NCBI GenBank assembly: GCA_963678675.1
Contig: OY783200.1
Span: 4,662,501 to 4,726,500, forward strand
Length of the DNA: 64,000 bases
Direction of reading: 5' to 3'
From: Xiphydria camelus
Taxonomy: Eukaryota; Arthropoda; Insecta; Hymenoptera; Xiphydriidae
Part shown: positions 38,801 through 50,800 of the stretch, in pieces
Position numbering within the stretch: the stretch's first letter is position 1
Layout of the letters: every line of letters begins with the position of its first letter
Translations under genes and position numbers: made by a program
Notes under the pieces: generated by a model
Told to the model about the DNA's origin: nothing
The model's database searches: none
What the model saw: only the letters and a program-made list of their open reading frames with translations

Positions 38801-41800
38801 ATAGGTACATGATTATGAAAATTAATATACTCCGTTATGACATCTACGAATAAGGGCAATTTCACGAGGAAATATATTAATTTTCATAATTACGGAGTAT
38901 TTTATTGTTCATAATCGCTTAATGGGAAAAAAAGCTTTATATAGAAGTATATAAAAAAAAACATATTTTTTTACAGTGTACACTGTTAAACAGATTGGTA
39001 TTAAATTCAATAGGTATAGGTAGTAATTGTATATGAAGCTTTTATACGACACATGCTTGCGAAAATTAATATACTCTGTTATGACATTTATAAGTGGAAT
39101 TTCATGAGGAAATATATTAACTTTCATAATTACTCAGTATTTTAGTGTTCATAATCGCCTAATGGGAAAAAAACTTTATATAAAAGTATATTAAAAATGC
39201 AATTTTTTAACAGTATGTAGGTACTTCTCCCGACGCGAAATCGCACCCCTCTAATGCCCCATTTCTCAATCAGGTGTACCACCGTCGCGGGGGGAAGCAC
39301 GTCTTGACTTAGACGCGTGGGTACAAGTGCATGTGTCGCTGCAACACGGCCGATCGCGCGCACCGACGAGCCGCCCCGAGGGTTTTTAAGAGCGCCCCCC
39401 CCCCCCCCCGAGCCTCCGCGAGTGTCGCCGCGTAGGCCGGTATCCCGTGCACATGGGGTGACGCGTACGGGGGAACGCGCGGGAGCGTGGGAGCACGACG
39501 GCTGGCTAGCGCAGCGGAGCGAGGTGTGCCCTACACGCGGTGGACAGCATCAATCCATCCACGTAAACGGCGAACTCTGCCGGGGCGTGCCTCCCCCTCG
39601 TCTCTCGCGCTCACTCGCGCGCTACGCGGCGCGCGCGGAGGACGGGTCGTTGCACTGATCCGGCGCTTTGATCGTCACCCATCACCCGTGTTGACATCCG
39701 CGCGCGAAAATTCGCCGGGTGCCCCACCTGCGCGACGCGTATCGGCGCGGCGATCCCGGCACATTCGGATTGTATTCGCGCGAGGAAGACGCGATATACG
39801 CGACGGTTACGAGGAAACGCGAAGTCAGGGTGGCTGCAGACTTGAGATATTGGGAAATGCCAGGGAGTTTTGGATTTTTACTGCGGAAATTATACATTAT
39901 ACATTTCGCGATGCAGTTTGTGCTGCGGCTTGAAATACCTCCAGTAATAGAGTGTCGCGTTCATTGTGAAAAAAATGGCGTTAAATTGAATAAAATTGTA
40001 GATAAAGCTTTTTATCTACGATACCTGATTATGAGAATTAACATACTCCGTTATGAAATTTATAAGGGAAGTTTCATAAGGAAGTATACTAATTTTCATA
40101 ATTAAGGACTATATCGATATTCATAATCAAGTATTGGGAAAAAACTTTATGTAAAAGTACTTATATGAAAAATATAATTTGTTTGCCGTGCGCGTTATGT
40201 AGATTACGCACTGTAAACAAAATTTATATTAAATTTAATATAATTGTACATAAAACTTTCTTTCAATACGTGATTATGAAGATTGATATACTCCGTTATG
40301 AAATTTATAAGGGAAGTTTCATAAGGAAGTATATTAATTTTCATAATCGCATATTGGAAAAAGCTTTATATAAAAGTATATTAAAAATACACATTTTTTA
40401 CAGTGTAGAAATTATGTCTACGGAGAGAGAAGAGTATAATAATCGCCGTTATACCGGATGATAGACTTGACTTTTTAAACAAATATTGCGTTCGTTTCTT
40501 TACTGCACAAAGAAAAAGAATGAGATCTATTGTACTAAAAATAACTTGTGGGGTCATAAGTAATTATTTATTTATATCATTTTAAACTTTTTTTTATTTT
40601 AATTTGATATTTTTTCCTTGAAATAACATACCATTCCACGTGATTGTAAGAAACCTCTTCGCAGCCGCTCTCGTAATCTGTAAATATATAAAGTTTGATT
40701 CCCCAGTTCGTGTTTTTGTATTAGATAATTCAATTCTCTTAATTTATGAACGAACAAAAATTTCACAACATTTACAGAATTTAATCTTAAATAGTCGGGA
40801 AAAAGTCAGGAAATTCTGTAATCAAGTTTCTTTAGCCATCCTGTGAAAGTGCTGCGTAACTGTTACGAACCGTTATCAGCCGAGAGATTCCCTTCCTCCG
40901 CTTTAAAAGCCTAAATTCTCATTATACATTGAAAGAAGAGTATATTAATCACTGTTATACATACTAAATAATAGATTTGACGTTTTGGAGAAAGTATTCA
41001 TCGTTCATCGCTTTACTGTATAACAACAGTTGGGACATACATCTAATGAACTTCATTAAACGTATGTCAATTCTTGTCATACACTAAAGCAATAAACGCA
41101 ATACTTTCCCGAAAATATCCAATCTATAATATTATCTAGTAGATATAATGCACTGAGAAAAAATCAAATATATAATTGGACCAATAATTTACTCGAACAA
41201 ACTACAGCCTTTTTCCCCCAAATAGCCGTTAATCGCTATAACCAAATTTATTAATCGGCTCAAATAATTCTGCATTCCACCACCCGTAAACGTCGATTTC
41301 ATCGAATATACCATTTTTTCTCTCAGTGCAAAGTACTCCCAAACACCCCCCGCCGCCCCCGACAACACCAAAAGCGCGACCCCAACTCGTTCCTAGGGAA
41401 AAACGCAGCATCCCCGTCCACACCTCCTCCCTCTGAAGGCGAAACGCGCGGCGACGCTTTTTAAAAGCAGCGGGAAGGGCGGAGCCGTAAAGCTCGAAAA
41501 TCTACGCGAGCAAGCAGAGAAAGGGGGGGGAGGATGGAGAGGGTCGTGTAGCGACCCCGCTTCACCGGAGGATTAGCCTTCGGAGATCGCTGACTGCCGA
41601 AATGTTCACAGATCGGTTTACCGTTTAGCAGGATAGAGAGTGTGAGCCCGTGATCCGGCGTAACCCCCCCCCCCTGGCCCCATCGACGCCGTGTCGGCCG
41701 CCTGCTCTCGCATGGTGCCCACGGGTTAAACCCCGCAGGGTGGGGAGAGGTAGCGGCGGAGCGGGGGGAAACACCGGCGTGTGGGAACGCGCATTGTGGC

Positions 41801-44800
41801 TCGCACGTGCCGCCGATCCGCACGGCACGCGTGTGTTAGTGCGCGCGGGGGCACACGCCCCATTCCAGCGCATGCGGTCCTAATCCCCGCGCGTCCACTC
41901 GACCGTGGAGAGGATGCATCGGCGGGCAAATTTGCCGTCCCGGACTACGCCGCGCGTCGATCTTTGGAGTGGGATCGATCGCGACGACCGGCGGACGTCT
42001 CTCCGAGGATTTGGACACCGGGAGGAGGGCGGTGGTCCGCCAGAAGAGAGGCTGGAGTGGCGGAACGTGCCTTTTTCGAATTTCCCCGTGTACCGCGAGC
42101 AGCCGAACGGATTAAGGGGGTGCGGCCGGCTCGATTTGCTCGTCCGTAGCTAATCCCGCCGTGGCACGGCCGCGCCACTTCGTCTTCCGACGAGCGTTTC
42201 CACGGACGACGGAGCGAGGAATCGCCGGAAGGTGACGAAGAAGCGGAGACTTCTCAGTACAAAAAAAAAATCGTAGAATGATTCGCAAAATAGCAAATTT
42301 AAGAAGAAAAATTATGCTTTACACAACGCAGTAACCGAAACTTAGCTATGATTTTTTCTGCACTCCGTATGCCTTGTCAAAGTCGATGAAAAATCGTTTC
42401 ATTCGTCGAGTGTCATTTTTCAATTACATAACTTTTAAATCGATAAAGATTTAAAAAATCAGAGAACAGATTCTGGAAGCAGCAACTTTAGCCCTCAAAA
42501 TGCTTCATCAGCGCGATCGAGGTCTTATCATTTTTCACAAGGATAAAGCCAGTTTAAAACGACATTCTTTTTCGCAGAATACACTGAGAGAAAAGTGGGT
42601 GGTAAAATCAGCTATAAACGCAAGATTTACTTTCCCGGGTTTGCTAGTGCCATTATATTGACGATTAAACAGACCATGAATGCAGTCGAAATCATTTTTA
42701 TTACGTGATACAGTAACAATGAGATTGTAGTTTATGATACCCATGCATCGTGGTTTGATTAACCAGAAAAGTATATCGATAATATTATTGCATGGCAATG
42801 TCAACTGTATAAAAAAAAGGTTGGGGACATCAATCAACTATACTGCAGGTTGATCCGGCTGCAGCATTATTAAAACTCAACTGTTCAAAAGAATTATGGA
42901 ATCATGGCCGGCTCCAAAATTACCACGGATTTCTAGTTAAATTATAGTTCCTAAGGTTTTTCGAGCGGTACAGGGGCTTTGTCCCTGCTAAAAGTTAGTC
43001 CACTGAAGTACAGTAACACACTAAAGTATGTTCTTCGTGCGATGTGGCGACAACATTTGAGGTAGGTACAGTAGTATGTGTGTATCTGTGAGTTCAAAAA
43101 TGGAGCCCAAAACATCTGATCATGTATCTGGTACGTCATGCAACGTTGCCACATTGACTTATCAAAGGTTAAATTTCTAAAGAACAATTAATAAAAAAAA
43201 TAACGGGCTTCTTAATGAACGTGAAAATTGGTATAGATGATTTCAGTTCATTAAACTTGCTGTTCAAAAAATTTCAGAATTTTTTCACTATTTTTCTCAG
43301 AAATATCGCGGTTTGTTGGTTATAATCCATAAGAACACAATGTTATTTCGTTATTCAAAAATCTTTGCAACGAGCTTCTTAAGAGACTTGAAAATTTAAC
43401 TGAATTTTTTCTTTACTTCAATCTACCGAAAATGCAATCATTTTCAAGCATTTCTCACTATTTTTAGTATAACGCTCGAACCAGACTTTTCTCTCAGTCT
43501 ACAAGTAATCCCTTGCGGAGTGTAGAAGAAGAAGACTATAGGTACACATTTTCCGTCTCAACTCGTCGCAGCCTCCCGGACGAGACGCAGAAGTTGCGCG
43601 GCATCGCTCTCGTCCTCCCGGTGACTGCGGAGCGCTGAGGCGAACGACGATGGAGCCGTTACACGTCCCTACAAATGGCACGCCGCGAGGAATTCTTCCT
43701 TTTCCCCGCGCGTCCTCGCAGCGGCGGCGAGGAGCGAGAGAGGATCCGCCAATGCGGCGGCCGGGACGCGCGGCGGTCCCGAGACGAGATAGATATTGCG
43801 ACGCCAGTGCGCGAACGTGGGAATCCGCGGCTGCTATCCGCTCAGCCTCATTAATGATGATGTGCCACCCAGCGGCACCGCCGAGCCCCGGCCCCGAGAC
43901 CGAGCCGAAGCCCCAGCCACCGCATCCGACATCCCCTTCGCGCGCGCGCGCGCGCGCGCCTCTGTCACCTCCCCTTCGTCTTCCTCCCGCGCCTCTTTCG
44001 CCCACATGTTATACGGATATTCGTACGGGAACGCGTGCTCGTGTCCCGTCGACTCTCGGCTCGCTGGGAATTCGCAAGGCGAATATAACGCGACTCGATG
44101 TACTGCTTCGTCGCGTATCCATCGATTACGGCGATCGCGTGGGTTTTTAGGGATCGTGGGATTTCATCTCGGTCTCTCCCAATGCAGACCCGAGGAGGAT
44201 TTAGTCGTTCGCGGTACTACCGAGATCCGACGGTCGACTCTCGAAGTACTTACACTGACAATGGGAGAAATAATTGCTAGTGTGTCAATAAAAATATATC
44301 TTTCCTGATGGAAACATTTTGCTGAGATTTCGGAAAAAGCCCAAGATAAATATTTTGACGTCTTTCTGATTTTTTTCTGTAGTAATTGGAACGTTTTTAA
44401 ACAAATTGTCAGGGAAGTATCGGTGTTTCAGAGAAAATCAGAGAAATGTCCAGAAATATCCTTTTTTCTTTCAGGCGTAAAAACTTCTATAAAGAATAAT
44501 GATAAACTTAGAGAAGTAGCTGGCCAAATTCTGACAAATTCGGAAAAATTGCTGACCCTCTAAAATTTGATCACTTTTTCAAAATGTATAACTTCTGTAA
44601 AAATGGATAAAGACACTTCCAGCAATTTTACAGTAGTTTATAGATTTATGCAGATATTTGTCAGTGTTTTCATTAGACTTTTTCAGAAAAGTTTTTGTGC
44701 GCGAAAGAAAAATTACCGACTATTTTTCGACATTTCTCTGACTTCCTCCGACGAACTCTGACGCTTCCCTGAAAATGTACCAATTACTGCAAAAGGTCGA

Positions 44801-47800
44801 AAATCGACGGATTCATGCCAAATTTGGTATAGGGGGTTTTTTCGATCGCTGATGACGAATATGAAGTTATATTTACAAAAATTCCAAATTTTCGAAAATC
44901 TCGTCCTCCATATTGGATCCGCCATCTTGTAATGTTTGAAATCCGATTTCAGATTCGTGATCAGCGACCCAAAAAACTCCCTATAGCGAATTTGGTTTAA
45001 GTCCATTAACTTTTTGAAAATCATCATGTATTGATGGTTTTTTGAGATTAAAGAAAAAATGTGACGTGATGAAGACAAACGGACACCGGATCCGAATTCA
45101 GCGACCCCAAAAACATAAAGATATACTGGTCTGGTCAGAGAGGAAGCATTTTTTCGATTTTTTTTTTTTGTGGAGCTGTGTAATTCTTCGCGACGAATTC
45201 GCGAGACGTCTAAAGGGGCGTGTTGCATAATTGATGTTTAGCAGTACAACACGAGCGTGGTCCCAGGAAGGTGAAGCGTCACGCGGTCCTCTCCGACAAG
45301 CATCAGCAGCAGCAGCAGCAGCAGCAGCAATCGCCCGGCCACCACGGCGCGCCACGAGTGGAGCTGGGGGCCGCCCATCTGTTGGCTCATCACAGGTCTG
45401 TTATGATAAATTTGCCGCTTCCTGATCGAAAAGAAACGCTCGCCGCGGGCGACGTGTTGCGTTATTTGCGATACCTCCCCCCCCCCCCTTCGAGGGATTG
45501 CTCGTGGAAGCGGCAAAGCTTGAATCCGCGGCGCAAAAATCGCCTTCCGTTTTAGCTTCTTCCTTTCATTTGATTTTCTCCTCCTAATCGACGCGACGGA
45601 TCTCCCGCGCGAGCGATTGCAGGCGAATCAGGTGCGACCAAAGGCCGGCGCCTTACCCGCGGCCGATGCCTCTCATCCAGACGCCCTCCGAGGCGTCGCC
45701 CTCCCCGGTGCCCTCGGGGCTGCCGCATCAACCGCCACCCGCGGCAATCTACCACACGGCGACGGTCGCCCTGGGACCGCAGCCACCCTTCCTCCAGACG
45801 CTCACGTCCGCTGAGAAGTGCCAGGTAACTTATTCACGAGCTACATCGCTCCCTTTGTCCTGCCTCCCGGCGAAGCTGGGTATAGGCCAGTTTTGCCGTT
45901 TGTCGCACTTCGTCGCGTGGATCTTGAGGTATTCCTAGCGCGAGATGAAACATATTTCGGAGAATGGTAATTTTTTTTGTAAAATGGAAATTAATGTCGT
46001 AAGATTATTTTTGAAAAGTATCAGGTCCGGTCGCCGGGTATTTAAGAAAGAATGTTGATTTTTAAATTTGAAAATTTAACATGAAACGTTATGGAAGAAT
46101 CCGCTCTTCCGCATTTTAATGCCGACATCTCCACATGTTTAAAAATTATACGCATTAAATAAAGCCATTTCCATATCTTCACGAAACTGTGTAGAATTTT
46201 TTGAGTTCATGAAAATATAAAGTCACTGACTGTTTAACAAAAATATTGATGTTCGTCAACAGCAAAACGTAGTTAAAATATAAAGTTAAATAGAATTGGC
46301 AACGTTGCATTATACACATGGTGACAGTGATGTGCGTGCATCTATGAGACACAGTTTTGTGGGGAATGTGGGTATATTATATGACGCGTAGTGTTTATTA
46401 GATTTTTTCGAAAGATTACTGAAATTCTGTCGCGCGATAGATTGTGCAAGAAAAATTGCAGGTTTTTTGGAAGAAACTTTCGCAAGGCTGCTGGATGAGT
46501 ACCCTGTGCAGATAACTTACAGCATACTCTCTGATTAATAAGGATATTATGTATTCTTACACAATTTACGAAAATTCAAAAGAATATGACAAATTCTATA
46601 AAAATTGCGATGACAATTGCAATTTAAATTGACGAATTTTGGCGATTTTCTCAGACATATATTTTTAACAGAATCTATTACATTTGATGAGGAATTAATT
46701 AGAAATTGTGAAATACTATTAAATTTTTTCAAACATTTTTAATATAATTTGTCAACAATTGTAAGAAATTAATTTCATGAAATAATGCAAATTATGTCAA
46801 ATATTGATAGATCATCGAATTGATATTGCCAAGGTATGACAGATTTTCGTAACATTTTAAAATACTGACAGAAGGTGAAAACAAACAAATTATGACGGAG
46901 TAACTATGTCAGTAGCTGTAAGAGTTTGTCAAATTCTGTTTCGATATTCCAAAAGCACAGCAGAATTTGTCAGATTTTTTATAACATCTGACACATTCCG
47001 ATAAAATTTGTCAACGCAGATGCTAACTTCTATGAAAATTTGCCAAAATTTAATACTCGCGGTTTCAACAAACTCTGCGAAACTCTTACACCACATTTTC
47101 ACCAGGGGTCAATTGTTAACGCGCCTCTTGATCGACGTTCAAAGTCTCATCTTCTATAAGAATCGACCTGACCCCTTAAGCTGTCTGAGCAATTTTAACC
47201 CTTACTTGCCACACTGGGGTTCAAGACAACCCCATGGTAAAATTCGTACTTGTGTGTGTGCCGCACTGGAGTTGATTTACACCCCAGCGAGAAGAATTGT
47301 TATAACAAATAAATTATTGCATATTTGTACTTGTAAATTTTATCAGCTCTTCTTAAGAGCGTTCTTTAAAAGACCGTGTAACTTTTATATTTTATTTTTG
47401 TCGCATACTCCAAATTTCAAGTTCTGGCTATATACAAGTTACACGGTCTTTTAAAGTACTCCCTTAAGGCGAGCTGGTAAAATGTTCAAGTACAAATATG
47501 CAATAATTTGTTTGTTACAACAATTTTTCTCGCTGGGGTGTAAATCAACCCCAGTGTGGCAAGTACGTGATTCTATAGAAGTGTGTGGCAAGTAAGGGTT
47601 AGGAAAAAGATCGTTTAATTATTCCTTTATCATCCAAATATCGCGCTGGGAAGATTTTCGAGCTCTCTCCTCTCTCCTCCTCCTCCTCTGAAATCGTACA
47701 TCGACGTGTTCTCCAGGAGTTCGTGTGGAGCGCCCGCCTGCAGCCGGAGGGCGAAGGCTCTCTGGACCAGACGGAGACGGAAGCCGCGCACAGTCCCACC

Positions 47801-50800
47801 GCGACGCTCCAGAGCTTCAATCCGACCTGGGAGGTCTTGCAAGTGTGTGGTGCGACGGCGTCCAGTAGTTGGCAACGGGTGCGACGCGATCGGTCTTCCG
47901 TTTTTACAGGAGACGACCGCGCGGCTGCTGTTCATGGCGGTGCGTTGGGTCCGGTGTTTGGGCCCCTTTCAAACGCTCTCGACGAACGACCAGCGGCTGC
48001 TCCTCCAGCAGGCCTGGACCCCGCTCTTCCTGCTGCACCTCGCGCAGTGGTCCATCTCCTGGGACATCTCGAGACTCCTCGACGCCGATCAGGTGCGCGA
48101 GAGGCTGCCGCCCGACATCGAGACGCACCGCGAGCTCTCCATCATTCAGGTAGATCCGGGGGGTACCTTTTCGCCTTATTTTGCCTTCGCCCGCAGCCAC
48201 CGATGCTATCTCGTGGTACATTTCTTATCTTCCGCTGTCTTATTCTGAGTTCAGCTTATCTTCTGATCCCTATTGGAGAAGTATCATAGACCCGACTAGA
48301 AATTCAAATCAGGTACTCCTCAGGATCAAATCAGATTTGCCCGAGTTGGTCAGGGCCCGATAAAGGATGTAACGCGATTTTCTTCCCATGACCCGATCAC
48401 GCTTGTCAGATCAGGCCCTGATACGATATAAATACTAAATCCTGGAATCATGCACGGAGAGAAATTTTCGGTAAAAATTACCTAAATAGTAGGGTAAGCG
48501 TGTAGCATTCGGTGTTTTACGGTTAATTTTGTAGAGGCGCTGGTCAGGAATTAACAGTCAACCGATATATTTTGACGAACGTTCCAGAATTTTTACCGTT
48601 CCAACTCTACAATTTTACCCGAACAGGAATTTTTATGCCTGCACAATATAGAAAGTATCCCTCCGTTAATAAACGTTATCGTATAATAGCAGCAAAAATT
48701 ATCATTCGGCCCTTAAATTGTAACAAGTTGTGCGCCTTAATTTTTATCATTACGTTACTGCACAATTACCCTAGAGTAACGGAATTTTTACCTATCCGGG
48801 TAGATAGATTCTACCAATGACATCTATAAAGGCGATCACGTGAGCGTCAGTTCGCGTCAGTTCGCGTCAGTTCGGCCGTTTTCGGCCGATCGTCAGAAGT
48901 CGACGCACGTTGTGAGTTGTGGCCATTAGAACCGGTGCGAGTTGTTCCAGAAAAAATAAAGTGCTTAAACTAATACATTTATTAAAAAAACAATTATTTA
49001 AAAAGATGAATTACTGTCTGGTGAAAGCGGCTTTTGAGGTAAGTGATTTTATTTAGAAGATTTATGGGAAAATGTTAGTAGATTTTTTAATCATATTTTT
49101 TGCCTGATATACGGAGAAGTCTCACCATTTTTGACCATTACCAGGAGTATTTGATGGGACATTCTGGTGATTTCTTTTTCGTTATAAATAAGAAGAGAAG
49201 ACTAGAAGAGAAATTGGGGAAATTCATGCAAACAAATTCTATACTGAAATTTCAAGGCACCGTTAGGAGTGGACGCGTCAAGCAAGGGTGATTCACGAAG
49301 CCAGGTGGAAGCGGGCAGTTTCCCCCATAATGACGTCAAGGCAACGGGGCTTTCCAATGCAGGCCCAGGATGAAGGAGTAAGGGGGTCTTATGCTCCTCC
49401 AGGCAATCAAAGGAAGCCATTCGATCGACAACCAGCGTGCATATCGGATCGTGATTCGAGTCTCATCGAGGATTGCTTCAGGACTTATCGTGCAGCCGCG
49501 TCGAGTCTACCACGTCGAATATAGCTTACAATACATAGTCTCAGCAGATAAGATTTTCATTGAAAAATTTAAATCTATTTAATTTTGTATGTCATTTGTT
49601 CTTCTGCGCAGAAAAGTGTGAGGAACGATTTGACGGAGAAAACCTAGGGTCTGCGGGCCGTTAACGGAACATCCTCGATAACGCACGGACGACCATACCG
49701 ATCGTCCGACTAACAGGACACCGACGCTACCTGAGAACGCACGGTGATCGGCTCGGAATAAGGGACGAGCCGGGCGTAAGGACGGCTTGGGCAGCTCGGT
49801 GGTCATTCTCTCCTTCGACCATCGCAAGAGCTACTTCGGCGAAGAGCCGAAGTCAAGTCGCAGTCACATTCATCACGTTGTAATTCACAATCAGTCGCAT
49901 TCATCAATAAACTGTTCTTTCGGGAAATATTTCCTACAAAAGCTGTCGAATTTTCCTTAGTAATGAACGCGTAACAAGGAAGTTAGAAATACTCGTCATT
50001 TGCAGCGATCGTTTACTACCTGGCCGCAATAAACTGCTATTTCTGGCACAGGCAAGCGCGGGTACGTATCCCGATGCCGCGACTTCCTCCGTAATGCGAA
50101 TTTTTCGGCACTGCACTGGTACGAAAGACGCGGAACGACGCGACGCTCGATAGCAACGGTCACAAATAAACGCACTTAGCTCAAATGTCAGGAAAAGAAT
50201 TCAATTCCCGATATCAAACAAGTAATTAGAACAAAATATATAAAAATTTCCATACAATTTTTAATTTAATAATTAATATCCACTTAATAAGGTGAAGAAA
50301 ATTTGCTCACGGATAAATAAAAAATATAAAAACGTAAAATAAAAAGTATCACATTGAACGGTAAATTTATATTCTAATTGGTGGGAAAAAAATAATCCTT
50401 GAGGTTAGTAATAATTTCAGTACAGGTTAGTATATTTTACCGTACCGGTGCAGTAGTTTCTACCCCGAAAACAGTAAAATCTTTCTCATTGTTTGACACT
50501 TTCAATCTATCTCAGCCAGAATTTTCATCTATTCCAACCACATTTTTTATTTGATACAGAGGTCACATTTTACTTTCGAGAACATGAAAAACTCTTTGAA
50601 TGCATGATATTTTTTACCTCACTAACCAAATGCAACACGATTACCGTACTAGTTGGGTATTTTTTCCCTGAATTTCAGGCAAATAGTACTGACGATTTCT
50701 CTCCGTGTGTTATGTCGGTATCTTGAAGTACGATAATTTACCTTGTCATAAACTGAACAACTATTGGGATGTTCGATATCCGAGATAATCACTGATATTT

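Larger units (their letters stand above)
27735..45241. other. dsf intron 3 (17.5 kb)
   Basis: Largest intron, between the last zinc-finger exon (GACG|GTATGT) and the hinge exon (TTTAG|CAGTA). No exon of another gene was recognised. The content alternates between GC-rich islands (about 30235-30540, 33165-33465, 34640-34900, 36480-36680, 37570-38090, 39240-39830, 41390-42240, 43560-44250) and AT-rich palindromic repeats. Individual elements are listed separately. Confidence 0.6.
48453..50711 (+). mobile_element. 2.26-kb TIR element with internal promoter and first exon
   Basis: Ends CACGGAGAGAAAT and ATTTCTCTCCGTG. Inside these, the subterminal AGTAGGGTAAGCGTGTAGCA pairs with the complement of TGCAACACGATTACCGTACT, so the TIRs are long and diverged. 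The interior contains a TATA/initiator promoter (48825-48871), a short spliceable exon (49006-49038) and a solo LTR (49617-49937). No transposase was recognised. It lies in dsf intron 7. Confidence 0.5.

Noticed and set aside
42842..42870. GCAGGTTGATCCGGCTGCAG, reminiscent of the 5' end of 18S rRNA
   Set aside because: Similarity stops after about 15 bases and the following sequence does not continue as rRNA.
43499..44308. Overlapping 166-170-codon frames on both strands in a GC-rich island
   Set aside because: Same compositional effect, includes a (CG)n tract, no domain or splice pattern.
44713..45228. 171-codon minus-strand frame beside the dsf hinge exon
   Set aside because: It crosses a palindromic MITE and TCAGAAA-family repeat; no domain was recognised and no splice context supports it.
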